Assembly: GCA_949361645.1 (NCBI GenBank)
Contig: OX442418.1
Coordinates: 8,435,376 to 8,499,375 of the forward strand
Direction of reading: 5' to 3'
DNA length: 64,000 nt
Origin: Spongilla lacustris
Taxonomy: Eukaryota > Porifera > Demospongiae > Spongillida > Spongillidae
This document shows, piece after piece, positions 1-10,198 of this stretch (positions within the stretch are counted from its first letter, which is position 1; every line of letters begins with the position of its first letter). The notes under the pieces were generated by a model. The model was not told where the DNA came from and ran no database searches. It saw only the letters and a program-made list of their open reading frames with translations. The position numbers and the translations under genes are program-made.

Positions 1-282
1 GCCATGTTTTTTTTTCGTTCAGCTATCACGATCTCCACTGTAGGTACATATCCGCGGCTCGCTGCTACTAGACTAGTATACAATGCATGCGTGAGTGCAG
101 TGACAACGCACCTCGCTTTTTTCAGCGTACGCGTCCTGAACCCTGGCTCAACGAGTCGTTCCCCGGTAGCTCTATACCTGACTCTACATGGATCTGAATT
201 GTACGTATACCACCATGGCCAGCAAGCTGGTGCTCGAAATAGGTGGATTTGCACACATACATGTACTAGTACTATACTAGTA
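1..282. other. No gene recognised
   Basis: I see no supportable gene here. An open frame of 177 codons begins at base 4, but it runs straight into the arm of the foldback element that starts near 283 and has no recognisable domain, so I treat it as chance. Confidence 0.4.
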
Positions 283-1911
283 CAGTGCTCCAAATGTAAA
301 GCTACCAAAACTGAATTTCTCAGTTTTTGGCTTATATCTTTTCAACCGATCATATTTAGAGCAGGGCAATTACATTTTCACATTCAGCAAACACTTCTGT
401 GTAAGTACTGTGGTGTTAATCTAATTAGCACATGTGAACAAAGCTTGGCTACTTGTAAACAAATAACGGTCAAAAGCTCATTTTTCAATCATAACTCCCA
501 CCAGGAATGTAACAGTAAGTTCAAATTTATGTTGTAAGTACAACATTAGATCTCCTATATATATGGTTGACTTGGCATCTTAAGTCCAACTGCTTGGGAA
601 GATCGGTCCGGATTTATCAAATTTTCGAGGACGTTCGCGGTTCGCTGAAATTCAGACGATTTAGTTCGACTTAAAAAATGATTTTTACATACTGTTATAA
701 AGAAGTGGTAGAAGTATGTTTATATTTTTTATAATTATGTACGGCGTTTGCGAAGGTGCACAATACGAGATTAAAAGCTAAAAAGCTTTAATTTTCTGCG
801 GTTTCATCATTATTTAAGAAATAAGTGACGTTTTATGGTGTTGTTGACATAACCATGCAACGTCACTTTCACGCGGCGCGCACTAAATGAATTGCAAATG
901 CTTTCTGCAGTTTCTTTTTGGTAGCATTTCGTTCTATGTGCATTAACATTCCTCCGTCAAACACAGACTTGTTCTCGTTCAAAATGCTGCTAGTTGTGCA
1001 TATAACGTTGAGTTCAGGAGATTTCAGTTCTTGACATGAGAAATGCATGTAGTCTATCATTTGCCTTCGCGCTGCTTGATCTTGTGCCATTTCCAGTTGA
1101 AGAACTGGAGACTCCTTCAAAACTACTCGCTTGTTCTAACAAGGCTGACATGTCACGCTTCCGTCGCTTAACACAGTAGAACGCTCGTAGGCCTAGTTTC
1201 CAAGGCATGGCCTGATTCTACGCTTGTTTGGCTCAGAAAAGAACTCGTAGACAAAGAAGCTTTCGACGACATCATTCGCAATTCCAGTTACAACACACCT
1301 CAAGGGTATGAATTAAAATGAAGCCGGCTAAACTGTGACGTTACAAAAGCAATAGCTTACGGAGAGGAACGGAGAAATCGATTTCATGTGAAATAATTTA
1401 AGCTTTTTAGCTTTCCATCTCTTATTGCGCACCTTCGCAAACGCCGTACATAAATATAAAAAAATATACAGATACTCCGACCACTTCTTTGTAACAGTAT
1501 GTAAAAATCATTTTCTAAGTGGAACTAAGTCGTCCGAATTTCAGCGAACCGCGAACGTCCTCGAAAATTTGATAAATCCGGACCGATCTTCCCAAGCAGT
1601 TGGACTTAAGATGCCAAATCAACCATATATATAGGAGATCTAATTAATGTTGTACTTACAACATAAATTTGAACTTACTGTTACATTCCTGGTGGGAGTT
1701 ATGATTGAAAAATGAGCTTTTGACCGTTATTTGTTTACAAGTAGCCAAGCTTTGTTTACGTGTGCTAATTAGATTAACACCACAGTTACTTACACAGAAG
1801 TGTTTGCTGAATGAGAAAATGTAATTGCCCTGCTCTAAATATGATCGGTTGAAAAGATATAAGCCAAAAACTGAGAAATTCACTTTTGGCAGCTTTACAT
1901 TTGGAGCACTG
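283..1911. mobile_element. Foldback/long-TIR DNA element
   Basis: The left arm (about 283-795) reappears in reverse complement as the right arm (about 1398-1911). The match is near-continuous, with small substitutions and indels. Both termini read CAGTGCTCCAAATGTAAAGC. The central 600 bp is unrelated to the arms and has two overlapping minus-strand open frames (869-1120 and 1014-1208) with no recognised domain. No transposase is visible, so the element is probably non-autonomous. The CAGTG terminus resembles hAT-type ends, but I could not see a matching 8 bp target duplication (TACTAGTA on the left, AACACTGC on the right), so the superfamily is open. Confidence 0.75.
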
Positions 1912-2429
1912 AACACTGCTCCACTATATAAAATTTTAAAATTTCGATTCATTGCGTGTATTTTGTGTCTTTGCAGGCGATTTATCAAATATCTACCGTA
2001 CGGTCCAAGGAAACCATGATCGCCTACCCACGTTTCGCTGTTTGCACGTCGGGTGTATTGCGGCGGGGATTAATTGTCACACGTATTTGGACGGCTGAAC
2101 CGCTGTGTTATAAGCGACGTTCGCGTTAATTAATTCGATTCGCTAGAGGCCGAAAACCTTCGTAAAGTCTTAGCTACTAGGCTGTTTGATTTTGCGCATT
2201 GTTTTTCTGGCACTTAGCGACACTTAAATTGTATACATGTACGTATACATACCAGGGTGCTGTGATCCCCCTCCCCATAGTTGTTAATGACATAGTCCAT
2301 ATAAGCAGGCCAAACTACTCATTATCGTACATTGTTCTCTAATACACGTACACGACAAAAAAAAAAAAAAAACCTAGCAACGCTTTTTACTACATGCACA
2401 ACTATAACTTCTGTGAACGTTCTTGGTTT
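1912..2429. other. Intergenic, nothing recognised
   Basis: No coding exon, RNA gene or terminal inverted repeat could be supported. There is a short A run near 2357-2373 and otherwise AT-rich unique sequence. Confidence 0.4.
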
Positions 2430-2758
2430 TATCACTAGTACGCCATTGTTTTCTTTCTCATATACAATGGGTGACCATTTAAGTTTGCTGCTTATGCGAA
2501 TTGGGATCGTATGCCACATCCCAGTTGGAGGGGAAGAATCTTTCATAAAAGTTTTCTTTTTCATAGTTCGTTCCTTGCCCAAATGTTAGACGGACTCCTT
2601 TACCATGGAACTAAAGATATCCATTCTAAAAGGAGTAGAAAATTTGCATCTTCGAATGCAGCCACTCTTTAAATTCTTTGCCATTTCGGTCAATAGGTAT
2701 GACACACTGTTGTCTATAATCCTCCATCCTGGTTGGGGGTGTTGAAAGCTTCTGGAAA
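2430..2758 (-). pseudogene. Degenerate coding remnant, unidentified
   Basis: On the minus strand a strong splice-acceptor-like site (TTTCTCTTTCCAG, ending near 2759) is followed by a protein-like frame containing IPIDRNGKEFKEWLHSKMQ. Two in-frame stops follow. The same frame then resumes with a charged, protein-like stretch containing LTFGQGTNYEKENFYERFF and WDVAYDPNSHK. The composition looks like real protein rather than noise, and the stops suggest decay. I do not recognise the family. It could also be the last exon of a live gene ending at the first stop. Confidence 0.3.
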
Positions 2759-2865
2759 GAGAAATAAAAACACGTTCTACCCTGTTGAGCGTGTGGTCAC
2801 TACTTGTAAACAAAAAGTACATTTATGGCTCAATGCTAGCTTTGTATGCATTGAACTTTGCACAG

Positions 2866-2954
2866 GGTCTTGAGTACTTGGTAATGTGGAAAGGCTATCG
2901 CAATAAAGACAGTAGCTGGATTAAAGAAAGCGATCTCAATCTTGCTGCGAAAAG
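2866..2954 (+). CDS. Chromodomain exon (partial)
   Basis: The open stretch encodes EYLVMWKGYRNKDSSWIKES, which matches the chromodomain core (YLVKWKGY...WxxxxxL). It is bounded by an AG acceptor (TTTGCACAG at 2865) and a GTACGT donor at 2955, so the 89 nt piece behaves like an internal exon. Chromodomains bind methylated histone tails. They occur in host chromatin proteins and also at the C-terminus of some Ty3/gypsy integrases. No neighbouring exon of the same gene was identified, so it may be an orphan fragment. The aromatic-cage positions Y and W are present; the usual glutamate after the W is replaced by I. Confidence 0.6.
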
Positions 2955-3364
2955 GTACGTAAGTTATATGTAAATAACTAGATACTCATTTCTTCGATCA
3001 GTTAAATTTAAACGATTGCAAGGTAGTTACATTAATTCCGTTTTTATTATTATTAATCTATTGTACAGGAGTAACAAGAGAGACAATACATGCATGTATA
3101 TAGGTCATAATTGCAGACAACCAATAGACCTCAATTCCTTAACTTGGTTGGTCATATAAGAATACCAATATTGCCCATCTATTCACGACGTTCAGCTCTA
3201 GAAGCCTCAATTCCACCTTCATGCCAATATGCAGATTTTCTTTTGGTATATGCCCTCTTCTCTCTAGCATACTCCTGCAGTAACTCCAGCCTGTACTCTG
3301 TCATCATGATGTCAGCTGGGGCATCCCATCGCTGGCTGGAGAAGTAGTATCTGATGTAGCCACT

Positions 3365-3511
3365 TCCCCAGGCCCTGTTTTATTAAAGTTAATTACGGGG
3401 GGGAAAGAAACAGGGCCTGGTAGACACTGCCAGGGTCCGAGCGCGCATGCGCTAGTTTGTCCCAGAATACCTGGGGAAACCGTAATTTTATTATGGAAAC
3501 CATTCCGTATA
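3365..3511 (+). repeat. Left terminal inverted repeat of Academ-type element
   Basis: About 147 bp, matching the reverse complement of 8216-8357 almost base for base. Its outer 52 bp is itself a hairpin: CAGGCCCTGTTT near the end pairs with AAACAGGGCCTG near 3409-3420, around an AT-rich loop with a G run. It contains an alternating GCGCGCATGCGC block. Confidence 0.85.
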
Positions 3512-3611
3512 CTAACTCGTTATCGTACATCGCCCGTAGATTTTCATAGCGCTCCATTTAGAAATACACATCGCGTACACAAAAAGTATGTTTCTACTGT
3601 TGTAGTCTACC

Positions 3612-6419
3612 ATGACTGCCACAGATTCAAGGACTTGTAGGATTTGTAGCAACACTCTTACTCGTAAACATTCAATTGCATTATTCTCAAGGCATTCTTT
3701 GGCGTCTGGCTTTGCAGATAGGCTAAGTAGGGTTGCTGATGTCTCAGTAGCTGCAGATGATGGCCAATCAAGGTTCATCTGCAGGAGTTGCAAACAAAAA
3801 TTTTTGTCAGCTGAGTCCTTCAGAACCACAGCCAAGGAAAATTATCAGAAGAATAATGGCCCTCTTGAGCTCCTTCTCTCTGACATGGGTAGAAAGAGAA
3901 CAAAGGATACCAGTGGCCCTGGGGCATCTCCTCACACTAGCCATTGTAGACCTGTAGTCAAGCGCTTAAATGCTGAGCGCCCTGGAAGAAGGCTTACTTA
4001 TCCAGATAGCCATGACTGTAAGGGATGAAATAGTCATCAATTTAATCCCTTTAAATGAATTTATGCTTGTACAGCATTAAGCACTGAGCAACCGAGGGGT
4101 ACAGGAGACCAAGAGATAAATTTGATTGGTATCTCAAACCCAACTCAGACTCATGTTGACGGTTGGTTATACAGATAAGTTCACCCCATATACATGAAGC
4201 AATAGTGTTGGACCCATGTGAGAACATTACTGAAGATGCTGTGGCTATCACAAGCATTAAGCACTGAGCAACCAAGTGACAGTGCCAATTATCATGATAC
4301 TACAGAGGGTACAGGAGACCAAGAGATAAATGTGATTGGTATCTCAAACCCAACTCAGACTCATGTTGACGGTTGGTTGTACAAATAAGTTCACCCAATA
4401 TATAAGTGCACATGCCCCACAGTTACTGAAGCAATAGTGTTGGACCCATGTGAGAACATAACTGAAGATGCTGTGGCTGCTACTTTGTCAGTGAAGGTAA
4501 ACTATTCATGCTCTTTATATAACAGTACTTACACAAATTGTATAGATTTCAGTGTACACACCTAAAAAGGGTGCTTAAGTAATTACAGCTGTGCATCCTG
4601 AGTTTGAAAAGATTGTAAAGGCAGTGGCTGGCGGCAAAGTGAAGTTCATTTGTAGGGCTCACACCAAGGCACCAACCTTATTCAAGATCATCCATCATTC
4701 GGTTGTCACGAGAGGCTTGGTCAGAAACAAGCATGTTACTCTTTCCTATGATGCCATTCTGAATCAAGTGAATGAAATTAGCTTACATCATACAAAAGTG
4801 ATGGATGAATGGCTAAGGGAAGGGTCTTTTGTGAAGTTTGTAGGGGACAATGTGGATAAGCAGTGTAATGTACGAGACATCAGGACTGATCACCACGGGG
4901 AACTTCGACACATGTTCAGCCTACTTGCGATAAAGGCCCGCATCTCACCTCCTGCTCCACTGCCTCAGTTCGTCCCACCTTGTCTAGCATCACTGAAGGT
5001 AGACTGCTTTTTGCCATCCCTAGAGGACATGAAGGTTGTTCAGAGTGACATGGAGGTGCTCGTTGGTAGAATACTATGTGACTACATCAAGGACCTGCAT
5101 CAGCTGAAGAGGTTTGTTGCCTCACATATTCCACACACCTACAGTGACAAGATGGCAGTCAAGTCTGAAGTCATTGTTCTGGATGTGCTGCACAAGAACG
5201 AGACCAAGAGTAGTGACATGGTGCACATAATGGCCTCATACCTAGGAGCATCGTACAGTCATGTTGCTCTTACGGGGGGTGACCACGTCACTTGTGAAAG
5301 AAAACAGGGTGCCAAGTGTCATGTGATGTGCTCCAACACATGAGAGGGTGGACTTGAGCAGCTTGAGCCATGTGTAGAGGACTGGCATTGTGTCATGAAC
5401 TTCATGATAGTAAGTAGTACATTACATACACATATGTCCATATTACATGTACATGTACCTTTGAATTTATATAGCTTATTTGGCAAAAGCCTATGAAGAT
5501 CAGTCCACAAGACCATGCATGGATCACTCACCCAACTCTTTACAAGACTTGGACGATTGCCCAAAGCTAACAAACCAAAGAAAGACATGCCCGCTTGCCA
5601 GGATGCATTACTCACTGTGTTCAAGGGCCACATAGTGGCAACATAGGAGGACCTGAAGGGGACATAAAGGTGGACATAAACAAGTCATTGTTGGAGGACG
5701 TAACCATGAAGGTGGCAAGTAGGTTCACAGTTATACCAGAAGCGTTCCTCAATGAGACTATGCCATTTTGCAGCTTTGGTACACCTTTTCACTGATGCCT
5801 GTAAGGAAGGGGATGGAGAAAGGGTCATCAGATTTTGGAAGTTGTTCATGCTCCACTTCCATGCAGAGAGGAAGACTAAGTATGCACTTGAGGCTCTTAG
5901 ACTACAATTCCAACTTGCTACTCTCCAGCCTAACCTTGTGCACCAGCTGACCTGGGGAAGGTTTATGAATACCCATGGTGGTAAAGGTCGAAACATACCT
6001 TGTGATCTTCACAATGAGCATGTAAACAAGCTGTACAAAGAAATAATAGGAACATGGGAGCCAATTTTACAGAGTTAGCTAGTACCCGTGCTGCAAGAGC
6101 TGTGTCCTCCCTTGAGAGGCTTGCTGTTGGCTTTGAGATGCTCACAGCAGGAGGTCAGGTGAGAAAGATGTGCGGATTGTTGCTGAAATTGTACTAAAGG
6201 GGAGAATACTTGAGGTGATTAATGGGAGATGTCACTCTAAGTTCCACAACTTTTCTCCAAATCCCCTATATAGACTTGATAGCGATAAAATGATGAAGTG
6301 GATAGAGAAAAAAGCAAAGCAACATACAATCATACTCTACGGAAAGTGATACTGAGGATGAGGAAGAGAGTGATAGAGACATTAATGTAGTGGATGAGCC
6401 CAATGAGGCGGACTACTAG
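3612..6419 (+). pseudogene. DUF6589-type Academ transposase, disrupted
   Basis: Transposase in several exons or blocks. Block 1 (3612-~4028) starts MTATDSRTCRICSNTL and has a paired CxxC zinc-finger module (CRIC and CRSC) for DNA binding. Block 2 (~4050-4495) is a degenerate acidic linker with an internal duplication. Block 3 (4589-5409, acceptor AATTACAG, donor GTAAGT) holds the catalytic-region motifs VGDNVDKQ and GGDHVTCER, then after a one-frame shift near 5335 the motif LEPCVEDWH. Block 4 (5475-~5645) contains KPKKDMPACQDALLTVFKGH. Block 5 (~5750-6419) has ACKEGDGERVIRFWK, HQLTWGRFMNTHGG and a Glu/Asp-rich tail ending EPNEADY. Frameshifts near 5335 and 5650 and in-frame stops near 6200 make the copy non-functional. 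These motifs are the DUF6589 signature as I know it. Confidence 0.8.
4072..4490 (+). repeat. Imperfect tandem duplication inside the transposase linker
   Basis: A segment of roughly 190-230 bp occurs twice: 4072-~4256 and ~4257-4490. Both copies contain the run GGTACAGGAGACCAAGAGAT, then ACTCATGTTGACGGTTGGTT, then TTGGACCCATGTGAGAACAT. The second copy ends in a protein-like frame (EAIVLDPCENITEDAVAATL) just before a GTAAAC donor. The duplication lies in the acidic linker, so it lengthens the non-catalytic spacer, and stops in the first copy suggest decay. Confidence 0.7.
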
Positions 6420-6585
6420 AGACCATATACATATGTTGCACATACATGTATATGCACCCACATGGGCCAAATTCTGAGCTGATATGAGCGCAATAATAAT
6501 GTGTAAGAGCTGAAGTAAGTGTGGGTGTGCAGTGTAAGAAGGAAGGGAATTGTAGGAGTGTATGTGTAAGAAAGGAGACAAGTCT

Positions 6586-8199
6586 TCACTGAACGTTGGA
6601 TCGGCAATTGTCACAGCACAGTGTATTGTCACGGGATCCCAATGTCATGGCCACAGCTGGATCAAAGTACTTGAGCAACATAAACCTGCGACAAAGCCCA
6701 GTATTCTCTACATAGTCTCTTACTCCCTTCAATTCCTTGTTACGGTATACACTCAGGTCTGCATGTACAGGAGCTTCACTTAGTTTCCAGTAAATTCTGG
6801 ACACCAACTGCTGGTTATCTCTGCCAGCTCTACCACTCTCCTGAATATAGTCCTCAAGAGAACGAGGAGCTCCATAGTGGATGATGTAGTCCAAGCTCTT
6901 GAAGTCAACCCCCATACCAAGAGCCATTGTTGCAAACACCACTCTTACAACACCATTAGTCTCACTAAGACTAGACATTACCACCCTCTTATTGTGCTCA
7001 TCAGTACAGGAGTGGAACATTGCAAATAGTCGGTTGTCGCTAATGTGTTCAGCACCTGGTGGGTAGTAACTAGCATCTTGGAGAGCTTGTAGAAAGTGTG
7101 TGTACAGGGATAGGGATACCCGCTTGCTTACTTTCACTTCCTCTCTTTGGCTTCATACTACTCCACAATACCTCTATGCACACACTTTCCCAGGAGGAGG
7201 AAGAAAAAAGGCTCATACCTCCCACACACATGCATACCCACCTCCACAAACACAAGTAAACCCTACACACACATGTCCAGGGATTGGCAGTACACCACAA
7301 CCCTCTGAGCTTTGATCTTGTTGTCAGCCAAATCCCTTACAACACAGTCAAAGCCCTCCTCGATGGTTTTCTTTAGAACCACCTCATAGCTGATGTTTGG
7401 CTTATTAGGAGACTCAGTCAGTATGCAACAACCAGCCATGTCTAGCTTCTCGATAATGTCATTCCTTATCGTGAGGGTTACAGTAGCCGTAGTGGCAAGC
7501 ATTGGAGCACCACATGGCACAAAAGCTCTGAGGTTCTTCAGTTCACCAAATGAAGGGCGAAAATCTTTGCTCCTGTGTATTGTACACATTGATTTGTTAT
7601 TATCATATATTTCAAGTCACTTACTATTTGAAGACAGTGTGCTTCATCAATAGCTACTGCCACAACATTTTCTGACAGAGGAGGGCTGACAAGGAGTTGT
7701 CTCCACAAGGTATTTGCACCAAGAATGGCCTCAGGAGTACTGTACAGGAGCTGAAAATGACCAAGAGACACTTCTCTCTCACTGGCAATTAGTTCCTTGT
7801 CCACATCTGCACAAATGATAAAACCACAATGACATATATATTTGCATCTCTAGAGTGAAGATTGCATTTATATCACTATAATGGATAACATACCAATAGT
7901 ATTGCAGCATGTACACCTCGCTTCTGCAAACCTGACACCTGGTCAACCGAAATTACTAGCACGGAGCTACGTTTTGCTTGTTGAGCAGTGGTGCGCTTCA
8001 GTTTGAAGTCAAACATGAACGGTAGAAGTTGGTAGCAAATTGACTTCCCGTATCCAGTTGGAAACCAGGCGAACACATCTCGGCCACTGTACAGATGGAA
8101 AAGAGCTTCCTCTTGTTTAGGCCTGAGTGTAAGGCTTTGAAGTTGAAGACACGATAAAGAATAAGCCACCGCTTCTCGGAACTCAACAGAATACGCCAT
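6586..8199 (-). pseudogene. RecQ-like SF2 DNA helicase of the Academ element
   Basis: A four-block minus-strand gene. Block 1, 8199-7894, starts at ATG 8199 (MAYSVEF) and has the motif 0-like LRPKQEEA and Walker A FPTGYGKSICYQL. Block 2, 7806-7625, has YSTPEAIL and the DEAH box AIDEAHCLQ. Block 3, 7572-~7272, has DFRPSFGELKNL and TTATVTLTIRNDI (motif III). Block 4, ~7115-6586, has VVFATMALGMGVDF (motif V), ESGRAGRDNQ (motif VI) and a Cys-rich end (CCDNC) like the RecQ zinc module. RecQ helicases unwind DNA 3' to 5'; in a transposon it presumably aids excision or replication. Canonical GT/AG borders are visible, but exon phases do not agree at junctions 1/2 and 2/3, so either splicing is unusual or the copy is frameshifted. 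Confidence 0.82.
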
Positions 8200-8215
8200 G
8201 GTGAAATCAGACAAA

Positions 8216-8357
8216 TATACGGAATGGTTTCCAAAAGAAAATTACGGTTTCCCCAGGTATTCTGGGACAAACTAGCGCATGCGCGCTTGGACCCTGGCAG
8301 TGCCTACCAGGCCCTGTTTCTTTCCCCCCATAACTTTAATAAAACAGGGCCTGGGGA
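8216..8357 (-). repeat. Right terminal inverted repeat of Academ-type element
   Basis: Reverse complement of 3365-3511, with a few differences (for example, a shortened G run and TAGGCACTG in place of TAGACACTG). It ends 17 bp upstream of the helicase ATG at 8199, so the helicase promoter must lie within this repeat. Confidence 0.85.
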
Positions 8358-9299
8358 CGAGGCTAGTATTGGATGATGTACAAACCTTGACAAGAGAACT
8401 GTTTCAAGTTTCCATACTGTCGTATAACGTTTGGGGTATGATATACCATCACATGCATATACGGAGTTACATGTTTTCTTTTGGTAGCCTTCTTCTTTGA
8501 TACTAAGGAACAGTTCTATCCATTGGCCTGTATGCATGCAGTATGCATGTATCATTGAAGAAACTTGTATATAATATGAAATACTACACTGTATGTACCT
8601 ATTGATGGATAACGTCTGCAGCATTTGGAGGTGGTGATGCACAAGAAATCATAGTGTAGAGGTCATCAAAATCCTTAGTAATAAATTAGTATGAATAAAG
8701 TTGCCATTTTGTATGCACATGCATAAACCTTCCACAACTTAACTACTTTTGGCAGCAGGTCACTTGGCAGAGGTATATCTTTCATCTTGGGAGGAAGAAG
8801 CTGTGTAGACAGAGAAATGCAAAATTTGGCTATCTAGATAGGATTAGTACTTTCAGAACCTTCTTTTTACTTTCACCTGTTAAGGATGTCCACTTGTGAC
8901 ATCCAGTACTTGTCTCTGACTCCCAAACATCAAAACTAACCCCACAACTTTTAATGATATTCACCAGGTTCTGTAAATGCGTGCCATTTCTCCCTCGAAG
9001 TTCCTTGTCTTTTAATATTGCTAACAGAATAAGGTTCCGCAGCAAAACATCAAAAACTCTCAAGAAAAAGTGTAGTTCATCAACAATTATATGATCCAGT
9101 GGTATATTGATGAGGGGACGATGTATTGACCCCTTATGCTGTGCTGCTATTATAGACAACCATGTACCACAAATTATTTTAATATGCTGTATAGCAAAAC
9201 TGCATTGGCTTACCTTGCAGTGGTGACTCCATCCCACGCGACGTCTACACAACTTGCGGCTTTTTGGCTGCACACATCATCACTGGAACTGTATTAGAT

Positions 9300-10198
9300 G
9301 ATTCAGGTTCAAAACTTCAAATGTGCGCAATTTGTCGCTAGAGCTCTATTTTTTCTAGCACGTGTGAACGTACATTCCGACCAACCAGATACGCTATCCC
9401 TCTGCGATTTCTTTGTTTGGAACTTCGGAACGCGTAGGCATCTTTTAGAATTAGTAGTCTACTATTATTAAAAATAGCCAATAGTATGTGTGCAAGGAAT
9501 TACGTAATTAGCATAGTTATACACAGTTATACAAAATGTGTATAACAACTGTGGTTTTTTGATTAGCACACACTGCTATTATACACAGTTATACACAATT
9601 ATACGCAATGTGTATAACAGGTACTGTATAACTACTTGTATAACAATGTTATACAGGCGAGTATAACAACCCTTTTTACACAGTGTTAGTTACCGCTTAC
9701 CTTTCAATTAAAAACCAACAATCCCGTCGTAGTTCTATGCCCCGAGCGCTGTTTGGTGCACAAAGTGCGTAACCATGCGACACAGATTGGCTTTCTAATA
9801 CGTGTGCACATAAATGTGCACTTGGCGGTGAACGCGGGGTACAATAATTGCACATAAATGTGCACTTGGCGGTCAAAGAGTTAATAGTAGCTGTCACATG
9901 TATTGAGTTCCATTCTCTCTATGGGATAAACATTAACAAGTTTATTACTGAGTATAGCCCAGAGATATGACCTTCCGCAAAAATAACAAATTTACCATCG
10001 TCCAAATACATGTAATGGGATATCATATCATCATAGAATGGTTGGCATGACAATTTACTTGACACGTTGACGTCATTTCTGTCCGGCGATTAATCGCCAG
10101 AATCGCCAATAATCGCGATTTTTTCCACCCGGGGTATAGGGAGTACGTGGAGAAGGCTAACACTGGTTACAGTACAGGAAGAAGTGCGTCGTTATAGG
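9300..10198. other. Non-coding, short repeats only
   Basis: No gene supported. It contains a cluster of TATAACA/TGTTATA words (9520-9670) and a direct repeat of CACATAAATGTGCACTTGGC near 9808 and 9851. The stretch 10141-10198 resembles the 20 bp minisatellite unit found at 53.1-54.0 kb. Confidence 0.5.
9520..9670. repeat. Cluster of TGTATAAC-type inverted words
   Basis: TTATACAC, TGTATAAC and close variants recur about a dozen times in both orientations within 150 bp, giving several overlapping small hairpins. It could be a transposon end or a protein-binding cluster. No coding potential. Confidence 0.55.

Larger units (their letters stand above)
3365..8357. mobile_element. Academ-type DNA transposon with RecQ-like helicase
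   Basis: A 4993 bp element is bounded by inverted repeats (3365-3511 and 8216-8357) ending TCCCCAGGCCCTG. It holds two divergent-end genes that converge on the centre: a DUF6589-type transposase reading rightward from 3612 and a RecQ-like superfamily 2 helicase reading leftward from 8199. A transposase paired with an SF2 helicase is the arrangement described for the helicase-bearing (AcademH) branch of the Academ superfamily, so I assign it there by inference. No clear 3-4 bp target duplication is visible. Both genes carry frame-disrupting changes, so this copy is probably dead. Confidence 0.75.
3179..9138 (-). pseudogene. Transposon-like gene (unnamed family) split by an Academ insertion
   Basis: Exon-like blocks on the minus strand, read in order: 9138-~8840 (acceptor AGCAGCACAG; contains PLINIPLDHIIVDELHFFLR), 8800-8729 (LLPPKMKDIPLPSDLLPKVV), 8527-8386 (QWIELFLSIKEEGYQKK, then VTPYMHVMVYHTPN and FSCQG), and ~3355-3179 (YYFSSQRWDAPADIMMTEY to a stop). 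The motif order DELH-LLR, WxxLF, VTPYMH, FSxQG recalls a transposon-borne, unnamed protein family common in sponges and cnidarians; that link is from memory. A one-base frameshift sits between QKK and VTPYMH, near 8468-8475. Between blocks three and four lies the whole 5 kb Academ element, and the exon phases no longer match across it, so some sequence was probably lost. Upstream exons beyond 9138 were not resolved. Confidence 0.6.

Noticed and set aside
1425..1988. ORFs of 64-110 codons in both arms of the foldback element
   Set aside because: They are mirror translations of inverted-repeat arms, with no domain and no conservation pattern beyond the DNA identity.
3540..3560. Shared word ATAGCGCTCCATTTAGA at 3551 and about 32119
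   Set aside because: It is a single 17 bp match with no flanking similarity. I could not connect it to any element end.
7070..7300. Minus-strand ORF with VCRVYLCLWRWVCMCVGG
   Set aside because: It lies mostly in the intron of the helicase gene and is a low-complexity CA/TG translation.
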